Shown in pieces: positions 43,690 through 53,689 of a DNA stretch of 64,000 nt. A model generated the notes under the pieces. It was not told the DNA's origin. It was given only the letters and a program-made list of their open reading frames with translations, and made no database searches. The stretch's first letter is position 1, and each line of letters opens with the position of its first letter. The position numbers were made by a program, and so were the translations under genes. Source of the stretch: Crocodylus rhombifer (taxonomy: Eukaryota > Chordata > Crocodylia > Crocodylidae); contig JAVSML010024593.1 in NCBI GenBank assembly GCA_038503035.1, positions 583,022 to 647,021 on the forward strand, given 5' to 3'.

Positions 43690-46560
43690 TTGATGAGAGA
43701 GAATTGGGGCATTGTTTCAGGGTTTTATAGTGACACAGCAGAGGGTGTTGGTGAAATATTGAGCAATTTGAACTCCGCAAAGCATTTGAACTTCACTAGA
43801 CTTTGGGGAATAGAGCTACAGCCACATGTTGCAGAGGTTCTTGTGGTAATTTCTGTAAAAATGTTATATTCCCACTGGAACTTGTAGCATACAATGTTCT
43901 TGCAAAAAACTTCACATGAGTACCAGGCTCCAGTCATACAGGGCCCATTGCAGGGTCTGGGCCATAATTTTCAATCACAAATAATTGCAAGTGCTGTTTT
44001 GTGGCTGCAGTGAATTACAGGCGCAAATTTGCAGCTGCTATTATTAATATCCTCAAAATGGTTGAAGAGATTTGCCTGAAGCTTTTGATCTGGGAAGGAA
44101 GTATTGGTACCACTGGCTGTGTGGTTTCTCCTGCCCATCACTGTGATGTGCCTCAGTAAAAAAAGGAAGCTTGAAATCTGGAAATGAGATTGATCTTTTT
44201 TACCTCTGTTTCCCAATATGTAAAATGGCAGTAGAACTTGTGAGGTTAACTTATTGATATTTATAAAGGTAGTAGGAGGATTCCTAGGCAAAAATCACTA
44301 CATGTTTAAAAAGGGCACACATTTTGTGTGCTATAGAACAAGTTTAAGTAATTAAAAAAGAAAAAAAATGACAGTAGAGAAGTTGAAATCTTCCCTTAAG
44401 ACTCATATAAGCAGATGCTTACTTTTAGAATACAACTAATCATATTTCATTGGAAACAAAGAACCACTTTTAGAATTACAGTAATTAATAAGGATTACAA
44501 TTTACCTTCCTATTTTATATATTTTTCACATGGACCCTGCAGAAGATAAGAAAGCTTAAAGGAAAGGAGGGAAAGGGGAACGAGATGTCAGAAGCATTTT
44601 AAAAGTAGATAGAAAGTTAATAAGGTGGGAATCAACAGTATAATCAGTAATTCTTTTCTTATAAAATTATACATATATAGCAGTCCTTTTTCCTCTTACA
44701 TTATTCTGTTGGAGATTTCCACTCGCAACTAGCCTAACCTGCAAATTGCATTTACAAGGATTTCTGTCTAAAGCTGTTTTTTTCTCTAGATATGTAGCAT
44801 GTGCTCTGTTGTTCAGCTATCACAGCACTTTGTTCAGATGGAAAAGAATTAAAATAGTAATGAACTTACAGCCGAATTTGGAACAATTCTTTAATATTGA
44901 AACATAAAGGTTTTCTTCTCTGTACTCAACTCCATACTCCACATATTAGAGCTATGGCTGAGGCATCATTACTATGTCCCTTGAAGTCAGTGGAAGGATT
45001 CCCACTAAGTTCAATGGGCATTGAACTAGGTCACGTATCAACCACATATCCTATCCTAAAAGAACTTCCATCCTTACACAAAAGAAAAAAAATACACTAC
45101 TAACAAAACAACATGCTGCCATAGTAAGCAGTGTTGGAGAGGGTTGTGAGTGGTCTTCAGTAGGAAGCTATTAGTGCTGACCATGCCTCCTACTCATTCT
45201 GTGATTTTTAAAAATACAGTTTGCTAAAAGAACTGATTTCAGCAGCCAAAGCATTTATACAGAGGTAAGGAAAGTAACAAATGTAATTAAATATGTTGTT
45301 GAGTGTGTTACCTGAGCGCTAAGTTCACTGTTTGTCAGAAATCCATTATCCAATGATTAATTAACAACAAAAGAAAAAACTGCTATGCTATTTTATGATT
45401 CCTGTAATTTTCAAATAGAGCTTGGCAGTAAAAAAAAAAGAGTGGGTAAAGTATGATATTTAAGAACTAAATTCATAGTAAACATCTTTGCTAGTAAGCA
45501 AAGCTCAGGAACAGCCACTGAATTAAATAACAGATGACCAGTTTCTTATCATCCTAATATTCTTCCAGTATGAGTGCAATTTCCTAGTCCTGGTCCTCTC
45601 TTAGAGCATTCTCCTAAGTAGTTGCATTTCTGCAATAAGAGATCAGATTCTTCTTTCCTTCCAGGCTGTGAAATATTGTTACAGTCCCCATTAATGAACC
45701 AAAAAAAGGGACTATTACCATCACTTCAACCCATGTAATCACTGATTTCAGGAAAATTGGTATGGCAAACATTTCCAAGCTGAAAAAAAATCACAGTAAA
45801 ATAGCTTTTTGGAGTTCCGTGTATATCATCACTCAGTAACTCAGATATCTATTTTCTCCAGTTTACAAGAGATGTTTATTTCTAACTGCCAGCCCTATAT
45901 ACATAACCTACAGTCTGAAAGTCAAACTGAATTCTATCACAAAATCCATCATTTCCCCCTCATCTTTGAACCCTTGACTTATAAAGTCAATGAGAGTTCA
46001 TGGGTGTAAGAGAGGACAGAATTTGGCCCAGAAATGTAAAACTCGGGTAAAAATAAATAAATGTAAAATATCTTGATAATGTTTGTGTATCTTGAGAGAG
46101 CCCAGCTCTGTTTCCCATGCTGGGTTTGGTTCTGCAATGCTGAGAAGAGAAAAGAGCTAGTGAACCCAGCAGATGCAACTCAGAAGATACAGTAGTAGTT
46201 CTGTAGAAAAAATATTTGGTTGCAAGAGAGGTCTGCCTCACAGAAACTGCTTTCTTTTTAATGGAGGTGTAATTTCATGTAATAGTCACCTGTCTGACTA
46301 CAACTGCTATTTAAAAACAGAACATATAATCTGCTGCTGTGTGTTGATCCTGCGCACAAAAGATACGGCTATTCAGTAGGTAAAAAGGGAGCTAGAGAGG
46401 CAAGAGAATTCAGGAGTATTTGCACTATAGCCTAGGCAATTAGAAGTTGGTATTGTTAGAAACAGACTTTTTCCTCTTATTGAACCAATGACCAGTTTTT
46501 AATAGCATATTTTGCAGGAAAAGAGAGAAAGACCAATACAATTGGTAGAGAGGTAGAAAT
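43690..46560. other. Unique AT-rich sequence with one MIR-like remnant
   Basis: No gene recognised. Open frames here are short and unremarkable. A MIR-like piece is listed separately at 44190-44280. Confidence 0.35.
44190..44280 (+). mobile_element. CORE/MIR-type SINE remnant
   Basis: TTACCTCTGTTTCCCAATAT plus GTAAAATGGCAGTAGAACTT and GTGAGGTTAAC follow the MIR 3' half order (CCTCTGTTTCCC, GTAAAATGGG, GTGAGG). Confidence 0.5.
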
Positions 46561-46570
46561 ATGACATAGT

Positions 46571-46762
46571 GGGTACATCTACAAGTGTGTTTTAATGCGC
46601 ATTAGCCTATTTTAATGTGCATTAAAGCATCACAAAAACCTGTGCTCTTTAGCTAATACACATTAAAATAGGCCAATGAGCATTTTTCTAGTATTTCACA
46701 ATGGAGATACTAGATTTAATGCACATTACCTAAAGCGCATTAATGAATGTCTAGACACACCC
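46571..46762. mobile_element. 192-bp MITE
   Basis: The left end GGGTACATCTACAAGTGTGT plus TTTAATGCGCATTAG pairs with the right end read inversely, GGGTGTGTCTAGACATTCAT plus TAATGCGCTTTAGG. A second inner inverted pair (AATGTGCATTAAA / AATACACATTAAA) is visible. The family resembles other CATCTACAC elements in the window; no clear target duplication. Confidence 0.6.
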
Positions 46763-47339
46763 ATAAGTGCTACAAAGTATACATTTAAGAATTATTATCA
46801 AGACATAATCATCTTATACAGCTTTCTTAGTGGTCCTGTACCACTTCTGCAGTGTTCCTATACCACCTCCATAGTGCACTGAGAAGCAGGGCCCTGTCTA
46901 CCTGCTCCTGGTCTGAAAATGAGGCAGTGAACCCACTTCAGGTGCATCCCCTACCACAGGGGTGGACAAAATATGGCCCATAGGCTGGATCCAGCCCTCC
47001 AGGCAATTTTGTCCAGACCATGGGCACCCCACAATTAATTGTACCCCATACAGCCCACTTGCTTCATTCCCACCATCATGCATGGAAGGGTCCTGCCCCA
47101 GCCAGCATGCTCAGTTTCCAGGTGGGGCTGCTGGTGCCACTGAAGCCTCCACCAAGGAACCTGCTCAAATTTCCCAGCCTCCAACAGCTCCTCCTCATGT
47201 TCCTGCTGCAGCGCTCACTCTGGGCAGCAGGTAGGGAAGCTGCAGCTGGCTGGGAGTGCGGCACATGTGGCTGGTGGGAGTGCAACGCATGGGACATGTG
47301 TCCAAGGAGGTGCCAGGCACACAGAGTTTGAGTGGGCAG

Positions 47340-47610
47340 GGTGGGGGTGTGAGGGAGGGTAAGGGGGGTATGGGACCCACCCTACATGCCCCCCCCCATG
47401 GAACACAGCCTCCTTTGGTGGTGGCAGCAGTAGCAGGTGGTAAGCTGTCAGGGTGCACATGGCCTGTGCAGGTGCATCTACCCAGTAGCCCACAGATTCA
47501 GCATGTTCCAGGAACTGCATGTGGCAGCAAGGAGCTAAGCCAGGTCAGTCTGCCTGTATTACACAGGACTCCTGTGCAGTTCCTGGGACTCACGCACCAG
47601 CAGGGGGAAG
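47340..47610. repeat. Left arm of the foldback inside the hAT element
   Basis: Segments match the reverse complement of 49110-49340 in order: GTGTGAGGGAGGGT, GGTGGCAGCAGTAGCAGGTG, CAGGAACTGCATGTGGCAGC, AGCCAGGTCAGTCTGCCTGT and TGGGACTCACGC. The match is imperfect, with several indels. Confidence 0.65.
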
Positions 47611-47714
47611 CCCCGTGCAAAGGAGCCAACTGCTTTCACTGATCCCTGCTGCCATGTGTAACTCCTGGGCCTCTGCCAGAAGTGGCAGACAGCCCCACTC
47701 CTTGCTTCCAGGCA

Positions 47715-49046
47715 GTTAGAAAAGTTTATTAAAGAGGCCATCCTTAATGGACTGGCTGACGCCAACATCCTGAGGGATAGCCAGCACAGGTTTGTTGCGG
47801 GTACGTCTTGCTTGATCAATCTCATTTCCTTCTACAACCAGGTGACCTATCACCTGGACAAGGGAGAAGAGATTGATGTCATATATCTTAACTTCAAAAA
47901 AGCCTTCAATCTGGTATCCCATGATCACCTCTTGGCAAAACTGGCCAATTGTGGCCTTGAGTCCACCATGATCTGCTGGCTGGGAAATTGGCTCCGTGGT
48001 TGGACTGACAGGGTGGTAACTGATGGAAGTCAATCATCATGGTGCCCTGTGACCAGTGGGGTCCCCCAAGGCTCTGTCCTTGGACCCATATTGTTCAACA
48101 TCTTCATTAATGATGTGGACATTGGAGTCAGAAGCGGACTGGCCAAGTTCACTGATGACACCAAACTCTGGCCAAGTTCACCGATGACACCAAACTCTAG
48201 ACATCCACACCAGAAGACAGGCAGGTGATCCAGGCTGATCTGGACAGGCTCAGCAAATGGGCAGACAAGAACCTGATGCTGTTTAACACTGAAAAATGCA
48301 AGGTTCTCCACCTTGGGAGGAAAAACCTGCAGCATCCTTATAGGCTCGGCAGTGCTACACTGGCTAGTACTACAGAAAAAAGAGACTTGGGAGTCATCAT
48401 TGACCACAAGATGAACATGAGCCTGCAATGCAATGCTGCAGCTAGTAAAGCGACCAAAACACTGGCTTGCATCCGTAGATTCTTCTCAAGCAAATCCTGG
48501 GACGTCATTCTCCCCTTGTATTTGGCCTTGGTGAGGCCACAGCTGGAGTATTGCATCCAGTTTTGGGTCCCACAATTCAAAAAGGATGTGGAGAAGCTTG
48601 AGAGAGTCCAGAGAAGAGCCATGCGCATGATCAGACCTTACAGTGACAGGCTGAGAGCTATGGGGCTATTTTGCCTGGAAAAACGCAGGCTCGGGGTGAT
48701 CTGATGGCCACCTATAAGTTTATTAGGGTTGACCATCAGTATCTGGGGGAACATTTGTTCAACAGAGCACCCCAAGGAATGACTAGGTTGAACACTTATA
48801 AACTACTGCAAGACCATTTCAAGCTGGACATAAGGAAGAATTTCTTTACTGTCCGAGCCCTCAAGGTCTGGAACAGCCTGCCAGTGGAGGTGGTTCAAGC
48901 ACCTACATTGAACACCTTCAAAAGTAATTGAATGCTTATCTTGCTGGGATCCTATGACCCCAGCTGACTTCCTGCCCTTTGGGTGGGGGACTGGACTCGA
49001 TGATCTTCCAAGGTCCCTTCCAGCCCTAACGTTTATGAAATCTGTG
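47715..49046 (+). pseudogene. CR1 LINE (second subfamily): RT 3' half to 3' end, disrupted
   Basis: It starts at codons for LEKFIKEAI (equivalent to about residue 540 of the intact ORF2), includes GFVAG, DVIYLNFKKAFNLVSHD (first catalytic Asp lost: DFKKAFD to NFKKAFN), SGVPQGSVLGPILF and the active-site box, and runs to the CR1 3' UTR ending TATGAAATCTGTGAG. Damage includes a 29-bp tandem duplication of the active-site segment at 48140-48197, frame breaks near 48630 and 48690, and altered C-terminal codons. It lies in the same orientation relative to its hAT host as the CR1 in the hAT at 17509. Confidence 0.92.
48140..48197. repeat. 29-bp tandem duplication in the CR1 RT active site
   Basis: TGGCCAAGTTCACTGATGAC plus ACCAAACTC (48140-48168) is repeated at 48169-48197 with one change (ACTG to ACCG). 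It duplicates the F-x-DD-T codons and shifts the frame. Confidence 0.9.
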
Positions 49047-49109
49047 AGAGTCCCAGGAGCTGCATGTAGTGGTAGGGAGTGGGGAAGGCAGCCAGCTCCA
49101 TCATGAAGG

Positions 49110-49340
49110 GCTGCCCCCCCAGCGGCGCGCAAGTCCCAAGAGCACGTGAGCCCCACATGGTAGAGGCAGGTCAGCCTGGCTCTGCTCCTGGCCACCATGT
49201 GCAGCTCCTGAAAGTGGATGGAGCCATGTGCTGCCAGGCTGTGCTGGTCACCACGAGGGCCCACCGCCTGCTGCAGCTGCCACCATTGACAGCAGGGGCT
49301 GTGTGGGGAGCCACACCCTCCACCCTCCCTCACACCCCAC
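49110..49340. repeat. Right arm of the foldback inside the hAT element
   Basis: It pairs with 47340-47610: GCGCGCAAGTCCCAAGAGCA, AGAGGCAGGTCAGCCTGGCT, CACCATGTGCAGCTCCTG, CACCGCCTGCTGCAGCTGCC and ACCCTCCCTCACACC are the inverse counterparts of the left-arm segments. Confidence 0.65.
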
Positions 49341-49598
49341 AAGCACAACATGCCGCCACCCCCCACATCCCCACATATACACATATCCAAACACTTCCAA
49401 CATACCTATACCCCCCCACACACAGAGCCATACCCACCTCACAAATCCCACACACACCTCCCACACCCAATCCCAAGATGGTGAGCAGGGGGTGAGGCAC
49501 CTATCAAGGGGCAGGGCTACTGTTGTGGCCCGTGACTGCTCACCAAAACTCATTAAGTGGCCCTCCAGGCAAAATAATTGCCCACCCCTGCTCTAGCA

Positions 49599-50165
49599 CT
49601 ACTATCAAGCTCACTCCATCAGGTGTGCCTAAAAGTGGTGGTAGAGTAGGTTATATCCTCAGCATGATTCCACTGGATATCAGGGAGTTCTAGTTATTTC
49701 CTCCCCAGGATTTAAGTTTAACAAAAAAAAATTGCCCATTATTCCTTCTCAGAATTTGCCATGAACCCAGTAAATGTGGCATGACATTAGGAAGTTGGTT
49801 GGTGTTACATGGATTATCACACAATCCAGATAAGATTAACAAAGTTTGTAGATATGCACCTCACTGTAAAGTCTCAATGGTTTAAGGAACTCCTGGATAT
49901 CTGTGGGTATAGGATATTGCAGTTTCTAAGGAACATAAAATGAAAATGCCTGTGAAGGAATGTGATACAACCACTAATTAGAATGAGCTGTTCACCTACT
50001 TTCACACAAGTCAAAAGGAAGAAATAATTATATATTTTATTCTAAGCATGGAGTTAGATAGTGAGTAAGGGCACAGACATACCTCTGAAAAGTGGTTTAC
50101 TTTGTGAAGTATTTTGATCTAAAGCAGAGAAATGTAAAGGCATACTCTGTTGCTTAGTAAATAAA
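49599..50165. other. Unique AT-rich sequence
   Basis: Nothing recognised. Confidence 0.3.
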
Positions 50166-50174
50166 TTGGTGGTC

Positions 50175-50724
50175 TCTAGACTATCATATTTGATCTTAGG
50201 CAGACAAGGTTCTTTGGGTGAATCTGATATCTTTTATTAGACCAACTTAAATAGTTGGAAAACAATTATTAAGCAAGCTTTTGGGTTCAAAAACCCGTCA
50301 TCAAGCTAAGGAAGTTTCAGCAGTTGGTGTGTGCTCTTCCTGGATAGAATGAAAACTAAAGAAGCCAGAGGCTGGGCTGGTCTGCATACAAGACAGATAG
50401 TGAAAATGTAGATTGAGGAGTCAATGGGTGAGAGACAGGTTGTTGGGGAGAGAGAGAAGGGGGATGAATAGTGGAGAAATACCTGGGGAGTCAGATGTCA
50501 GGCAGGTTATAATGTGTCATAAATCCAATGTCTATATTTAGTCCATGATTTTTAGTATCCAGGAGGCTGATGAAGTGGAGTTCATAGGCTCATCTCTGGG
50601 AAGTGTTTTGTAAGTTTCCTTTAAGGATCAGGACTGAGAGATTGGATAAAGAGTGGTTTTCTTCTGAGCAATGTGCCCCCACAGGTAATTGGGTATTCCT
50701 GTCTTGGATAGATTTCCGGTGTGA
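50175..50724 (-). mobile_element. Penelope-like element: end of endonuclease ORF and 3' UTR
   Basis: On the minus strand the coding part encodes HRKSIQDRNTQLPVG and then NLSVLILKGN, the usual sequence after the GIY-YIG core in vertebrate PLEs. Non-coding sequence follows and the terminal repeat ends at about 50175 (plus strand AGGTTCTTTGGGTGAATCTG plus ATATCTTTTATTAGACC). It contains the pseudo-hairpin GGGTTCAAAAACCC near 50284. It is split from 52240-52655 by a CR1. Confidence 0.8.
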
Positions 50725-52239
50725 ATCATAGAATCAATGAGTCGGAAGGGACCTAGACAGATCATCTAGTCCGACCCCCTGCCATGGGCAGAAAGGAGCA
50801 CTGGGGGTCACAGGGGTCATAAGACCCCAGCCAGGTGCCTATCCAGTCTCCTCTGGAAGATTTCCAGGGAAGGTGAGAGCACCACCTCTCTGGGAAGCCC
50901 ATTCCAGGCTCTGGCCACCCTTACAGTGAAGTAGTTCTTCCTAATATCTAACCTAAACCTATCCTCCCTCAGTCTGTGGCCATTGTTCCTGGTGACTCCA
51001 AGGGGGGCCCTGATGAACAGACTTTCCCCGAGTCCCTGCTGGTGGCCCTCAGTCTCCTTTTGTGAAGACTGAAGAGATTCAGGTCCTTCAGCCTCTCCTC
51101 ATAGGGCTGGCCATGGAGGTCCTCAACCATATGAGTGGCCACCTCTGGATCCTCTCCAGGTTCCCCACATCCCTCTTGAAGTGCGGTGCCCAGAACTGGA
51201 CACAGTACTCCAGCTGCAGCCTGACCAGCGCCACCTAGAGGGGAAGCAAGACCTCTTTGGACCTGTTAGTGATGCCCCTGTTGATGTACGACAGGATGCG
51301 GTTGGCTCTGCCTATTGCTTCATCGCATTGGCGACCCATATTCATCCTGGAGTCAATCCTGACTCCAAGATCCCTCTCTGCCTCTGTGCTGCTGAGAGGG
51401 TCAGCCCCTAACCTATAACCATAATGCTGGTTCCCCCTCCCCAGGTGCAGCACCCTGCACTTGTCCTTGTTGAACTGCATTCTGTTCAGATCCGCCCACT
51501 TCTCTAACCTATCCAGGTCTGCCTGGATGTGATCCCTGCCTGCCAGTGTATTCACTGTACCCCACAGCTTGGTGTCATCCGCAAACTTGAACAGGGTGCT
51601 CTCCACACCCTCGTCCAGGTCGCTAATGAAGATGTTGAACAGCACTGGCCCAAGGACCAAGTCCTGGGGGACTCCGCTGCCCACACCCTCCCAGGTCGAC
51701 ATTGACCCATCCACCACCACCCTCTGGGTGTACCCCTGGAGCCAGTTTGCCACCCATGTGACTGTGCATTTGTCAATGCCGCAGCCCCTCAGCTTGCCCA
51801 CCAGCATTGGTTGGGACACTGTGTCGAATGCCTTCTGGAAGTCCAAGAAGATGACATCGACTTCCTCCTTCCCATCTAAGCTTTTTGTTACCTGGTCATA
51901 GAAAAAGACCAGGTTAGCCAGGCAGGATCAGCCTTGCACGAACCCATGCTGGTTACCCCTCAACATCACTTCCCCTGCAGGGCTCTCACAAATGTGGCCC
52001 TCCATAATTTTTTCTAAGACCTTCCCCAGGATAGAAGTGAGGCTGACTGGCTTGTACTTGCCAGGCTCTTCCTTCCTCCCCTTCTTGAAAATAGGGACCA
52101 CATTGGTCCTTTTCCAGTCCTCAGGGACTTGGCCTGAGCACCAGGACTCCTCGAACAGCCATGTCAATGGCTCCGCAGTGACACCAGCCAATTCCCTCAG
52201 CACCTGCGGATGAAGGTCATCCGGAGCCACTGACTTGGA
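50725..52239 (-). mobile_element. CR1 LINE (third subfamily) inserted in the Penelope-like element
   Basis: Minus-strand CR1 from about SVAPDDLHPQVL of the RT to a short 3' tail (plus strand AATCATAGAATCAATGAGTC). TGA is present at 50722-50724 and 52240-52242; removing the insert and one TGA joins the PLE codons as MNAHRKSIQDR. The RT motifs FADDTKLW and GVPQDLVLGP (changed from GVPQGSVLGP) are visible. The 3' UTR has ATCTAGTCCGACCCCCTGCC on the plus strand. Confidence 0.9.
51235..51846 (-). pseudogene. CR1 RT open fragment within the Penelope-inserted copy
   Basis: This 203-codon open frame covers MDFQKAFDTVSQP (first catalytic Asp region), WVANWLQGYTQRVVVDG, the altered GVPQDLVLGPVLF, FADDTKLW (catalytic box intact) and FNKDKCRVLHLG. 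It stops after the segment LLPL, where the intact copy reads on to LVRPQLEYC. Upstream, 51928-52239 keeps CR1 codons for RTNVVPIFKKGRKEEPGKY and HGFVQG in another frame. The endonuclease domain is absent because of 5' truncation. Inactive. Confidence 0.85.
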
Positions 52240-52655
52240 TGAGCATTCATTCTGTTGCACAGTTGTTGTTTGGTCTCTCCTATGTATTTCCCATCAAGGG
52301 ATTTGGTGCATTGGATGAGATGTATCACATTTTTGGAGGTGCAGCTGTAAGATCCAGGAATGCTGATGGCTCTGTTGTGGGATTAACAAAGAGTAGTAAT
52401 TGTGGAGGTGGTGGAGATGCATTGGCAGGTTTTGCATTTCTTGTCATGTCATGGTCTGGATCCATTCGGTGTGTTCTGGGCTTGAGGAAGTTTGCTTCTG
52501 GCGATGAGGTTAGCGAAGTTCAGTGCTTGTTTGAAGGCTAGGATGGGTGGCTCTGGGAAGATCTTTTTAAGAACAGGGTCTTTTTCTAGTATGGATTGCA
52601 ATTGTTTGAGGATTTTCCGTACAGGTTCAAGGGAGGGGTGATATGTCATAACCAG
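52240..52655 (-). pseudogene. Penelope-like element: RT C-terminus and GIY-YIG endonuclease core
   Basis: PLEs encode a reverse transcriptase followed by a GIY-YIG nuclease. The minus strand reads FPEPPILAFKQALNFANLIA plus RSKLP (the conserved RT-endonuclease linker), then after a stop and frame wobble KKCKTCQC (the Cys pair), NVIHLIQC (in the place of GIY) and DGKYIGETKQQLCNRMNAH (YIG block with the R and H positions). The fragment is 5'-truncated at about 52655 and carries stops, so it is dead. The open frame 52449-52649 covers only the linker. Confidence 0.82.
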
Positions 52656-52659
52656 CAGT

Positions 52660-53190
52660 ATGCAATTTGATCTTATACACCTAATCCATCATCTATACTG
52701 CCCTTACTACTTACCTACCACAACTGAAAGCTTATCTGGTTCCACAAAACAGTCACTATCCTTCCCATATGATATGTATTATATCAGCTACAAAAGAGAC
52801 TGGTAAAGTCCATGTTTAATCATCTTTATATTTTTCCATTTAAGTTACGAGTCTGAAAAAAGAACCAGCTTCACAGTCATGGTAATAAGACAGAGGTTGG
52901 AAATGTAAAACCCAAGACCAGCTCCAGCTAGCTAGATGAAAGAGTTTCTGGAAGGTTTCACCTTGTTTAATCACACTATGTAAATTTAGAGCCTATATTG
53001 AATAGCAACGCTTTGAGCCTCCTAAATGTAACTGAATTTAGCCTCTGGTGAGAGGCCAGTATTGCTATCCCTTTCTAGCAGGCAAAGATCCTGACTTACA
53101 GTGAAATGAAGTTTTGAACCCAAACTCCAATCTGATTAACATGCGCTATGTGTCAGTGTGTAACTTCATTAAAGTCATCTGATTTCTATG
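52660..53190. other. Unique AT-rich sequence
   Basis: Nothing recognised. Confidence 0.3.
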
Positions 53191-53191
53191 A

Positions 53192-53420
53192 GGCTCAAAA
53201 GGCACACCCAGACAAGCGTGGATATGTGATATGTGGTGCCGTGCAACCATCTGCAATGCTGCATGCCACATGTGCAGGCATTCCCCACACTACTTTGCAG
53301 TGCATGGGTTTTTTTGATTGTGGGAGATCCCAGGAGATCCTGAGGTCAAAAAAACCCATGCTGAAAAAAAAGCCAGGTGGCGCACATGGTAGCAGCATGT
53401 GGCACCTGAAACTGGAGCCT
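53192..53420. repeat. Foldback/MITE-like segment with a perfect 16-bp hairpin
   Basis: GCATGGGTTTTTTTGA (53302-53317) is the exact reverse complement of TCAAAAAAACCCATGC (53346-53361). Further out, GCATGCCACATGTG (about 53262) and GCAGCATGTGGCAC (about 53391) are also roughly inverted. Likely a small nonautonomous element; borders are not certain. Confidence 0.6.
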
Positions 53421-53539
53421 GGCCAGCTGGAGCCACACTCCAGTTACCATCCAGGCTTCCTACCATGGCTGCAGCTCCCTGAGGCCCCCAGGACTCCAGG
53501 TAAAACTGCTGAAGCCAGCACAGTTGCTGGCCCCAGCCT

Positions 53540-53688
53540 CCCCTACCCCATCCAAGAGGAAACTGGATAGGCACCTGGCTGGGGTCTTATGACCCCTGCC
53601 ACCCCCAGTGCTCCTTCCTGCCCATGGCAGGGGGTCGGACTAGATGATCTGTCTAGGTCGCTTCCGACTCATTGATTCTATGATCCAG
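53540..53688 (+). mobile_element. CR1 LINE 3' end (third subfamily)
   Basis: AGAGGAAACTGGATAGGCAC (codons for KRKLDRHLAG), then the 3' UTR CATGGCAGGGGGTCGGACTA and a GATTCTATGATCC tail. It matches the 3' end of the CR1 at 50725. It is only about 150 bp and strongly 5'-truncated. Confidence 0.85.
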
Positions 53689-53689
53689 G

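Larger units (their letters stand above)
46957..49590 (+). mobile_element. 2.63-kb hAT (Buster-type) element containing a CR1 insertion
   Basis: The ends are CAGGGGTGGACAAAATATGG (46957) and, inversely, CAGGGGTGGGCAATTATTTT (ending 49590). Flanking 8-mers CCCTACCA (46949-46956) and CTCTAGCA (49591-49598) agree at 6 of 8 with central TA. The ends match those of the hAT at 17509-20572. Its GC-rich interior forms an inverted repeat (arms about 47340-47610 and 49110-49340) with a plus-strand CR1 (47715-49046) between the arms. A C/A-rich run lies at 49310-49480. No transposase frame. Confidence 0.85.

Noticed and set aside
52449..52649. Separate host gene for the 66-codon minus frame
   Set aside because: Its FPEPPILAFKQ...RSKLP pattern is the linker of a Penelope-like element, and the GIY-YIG core follows on the same strand.
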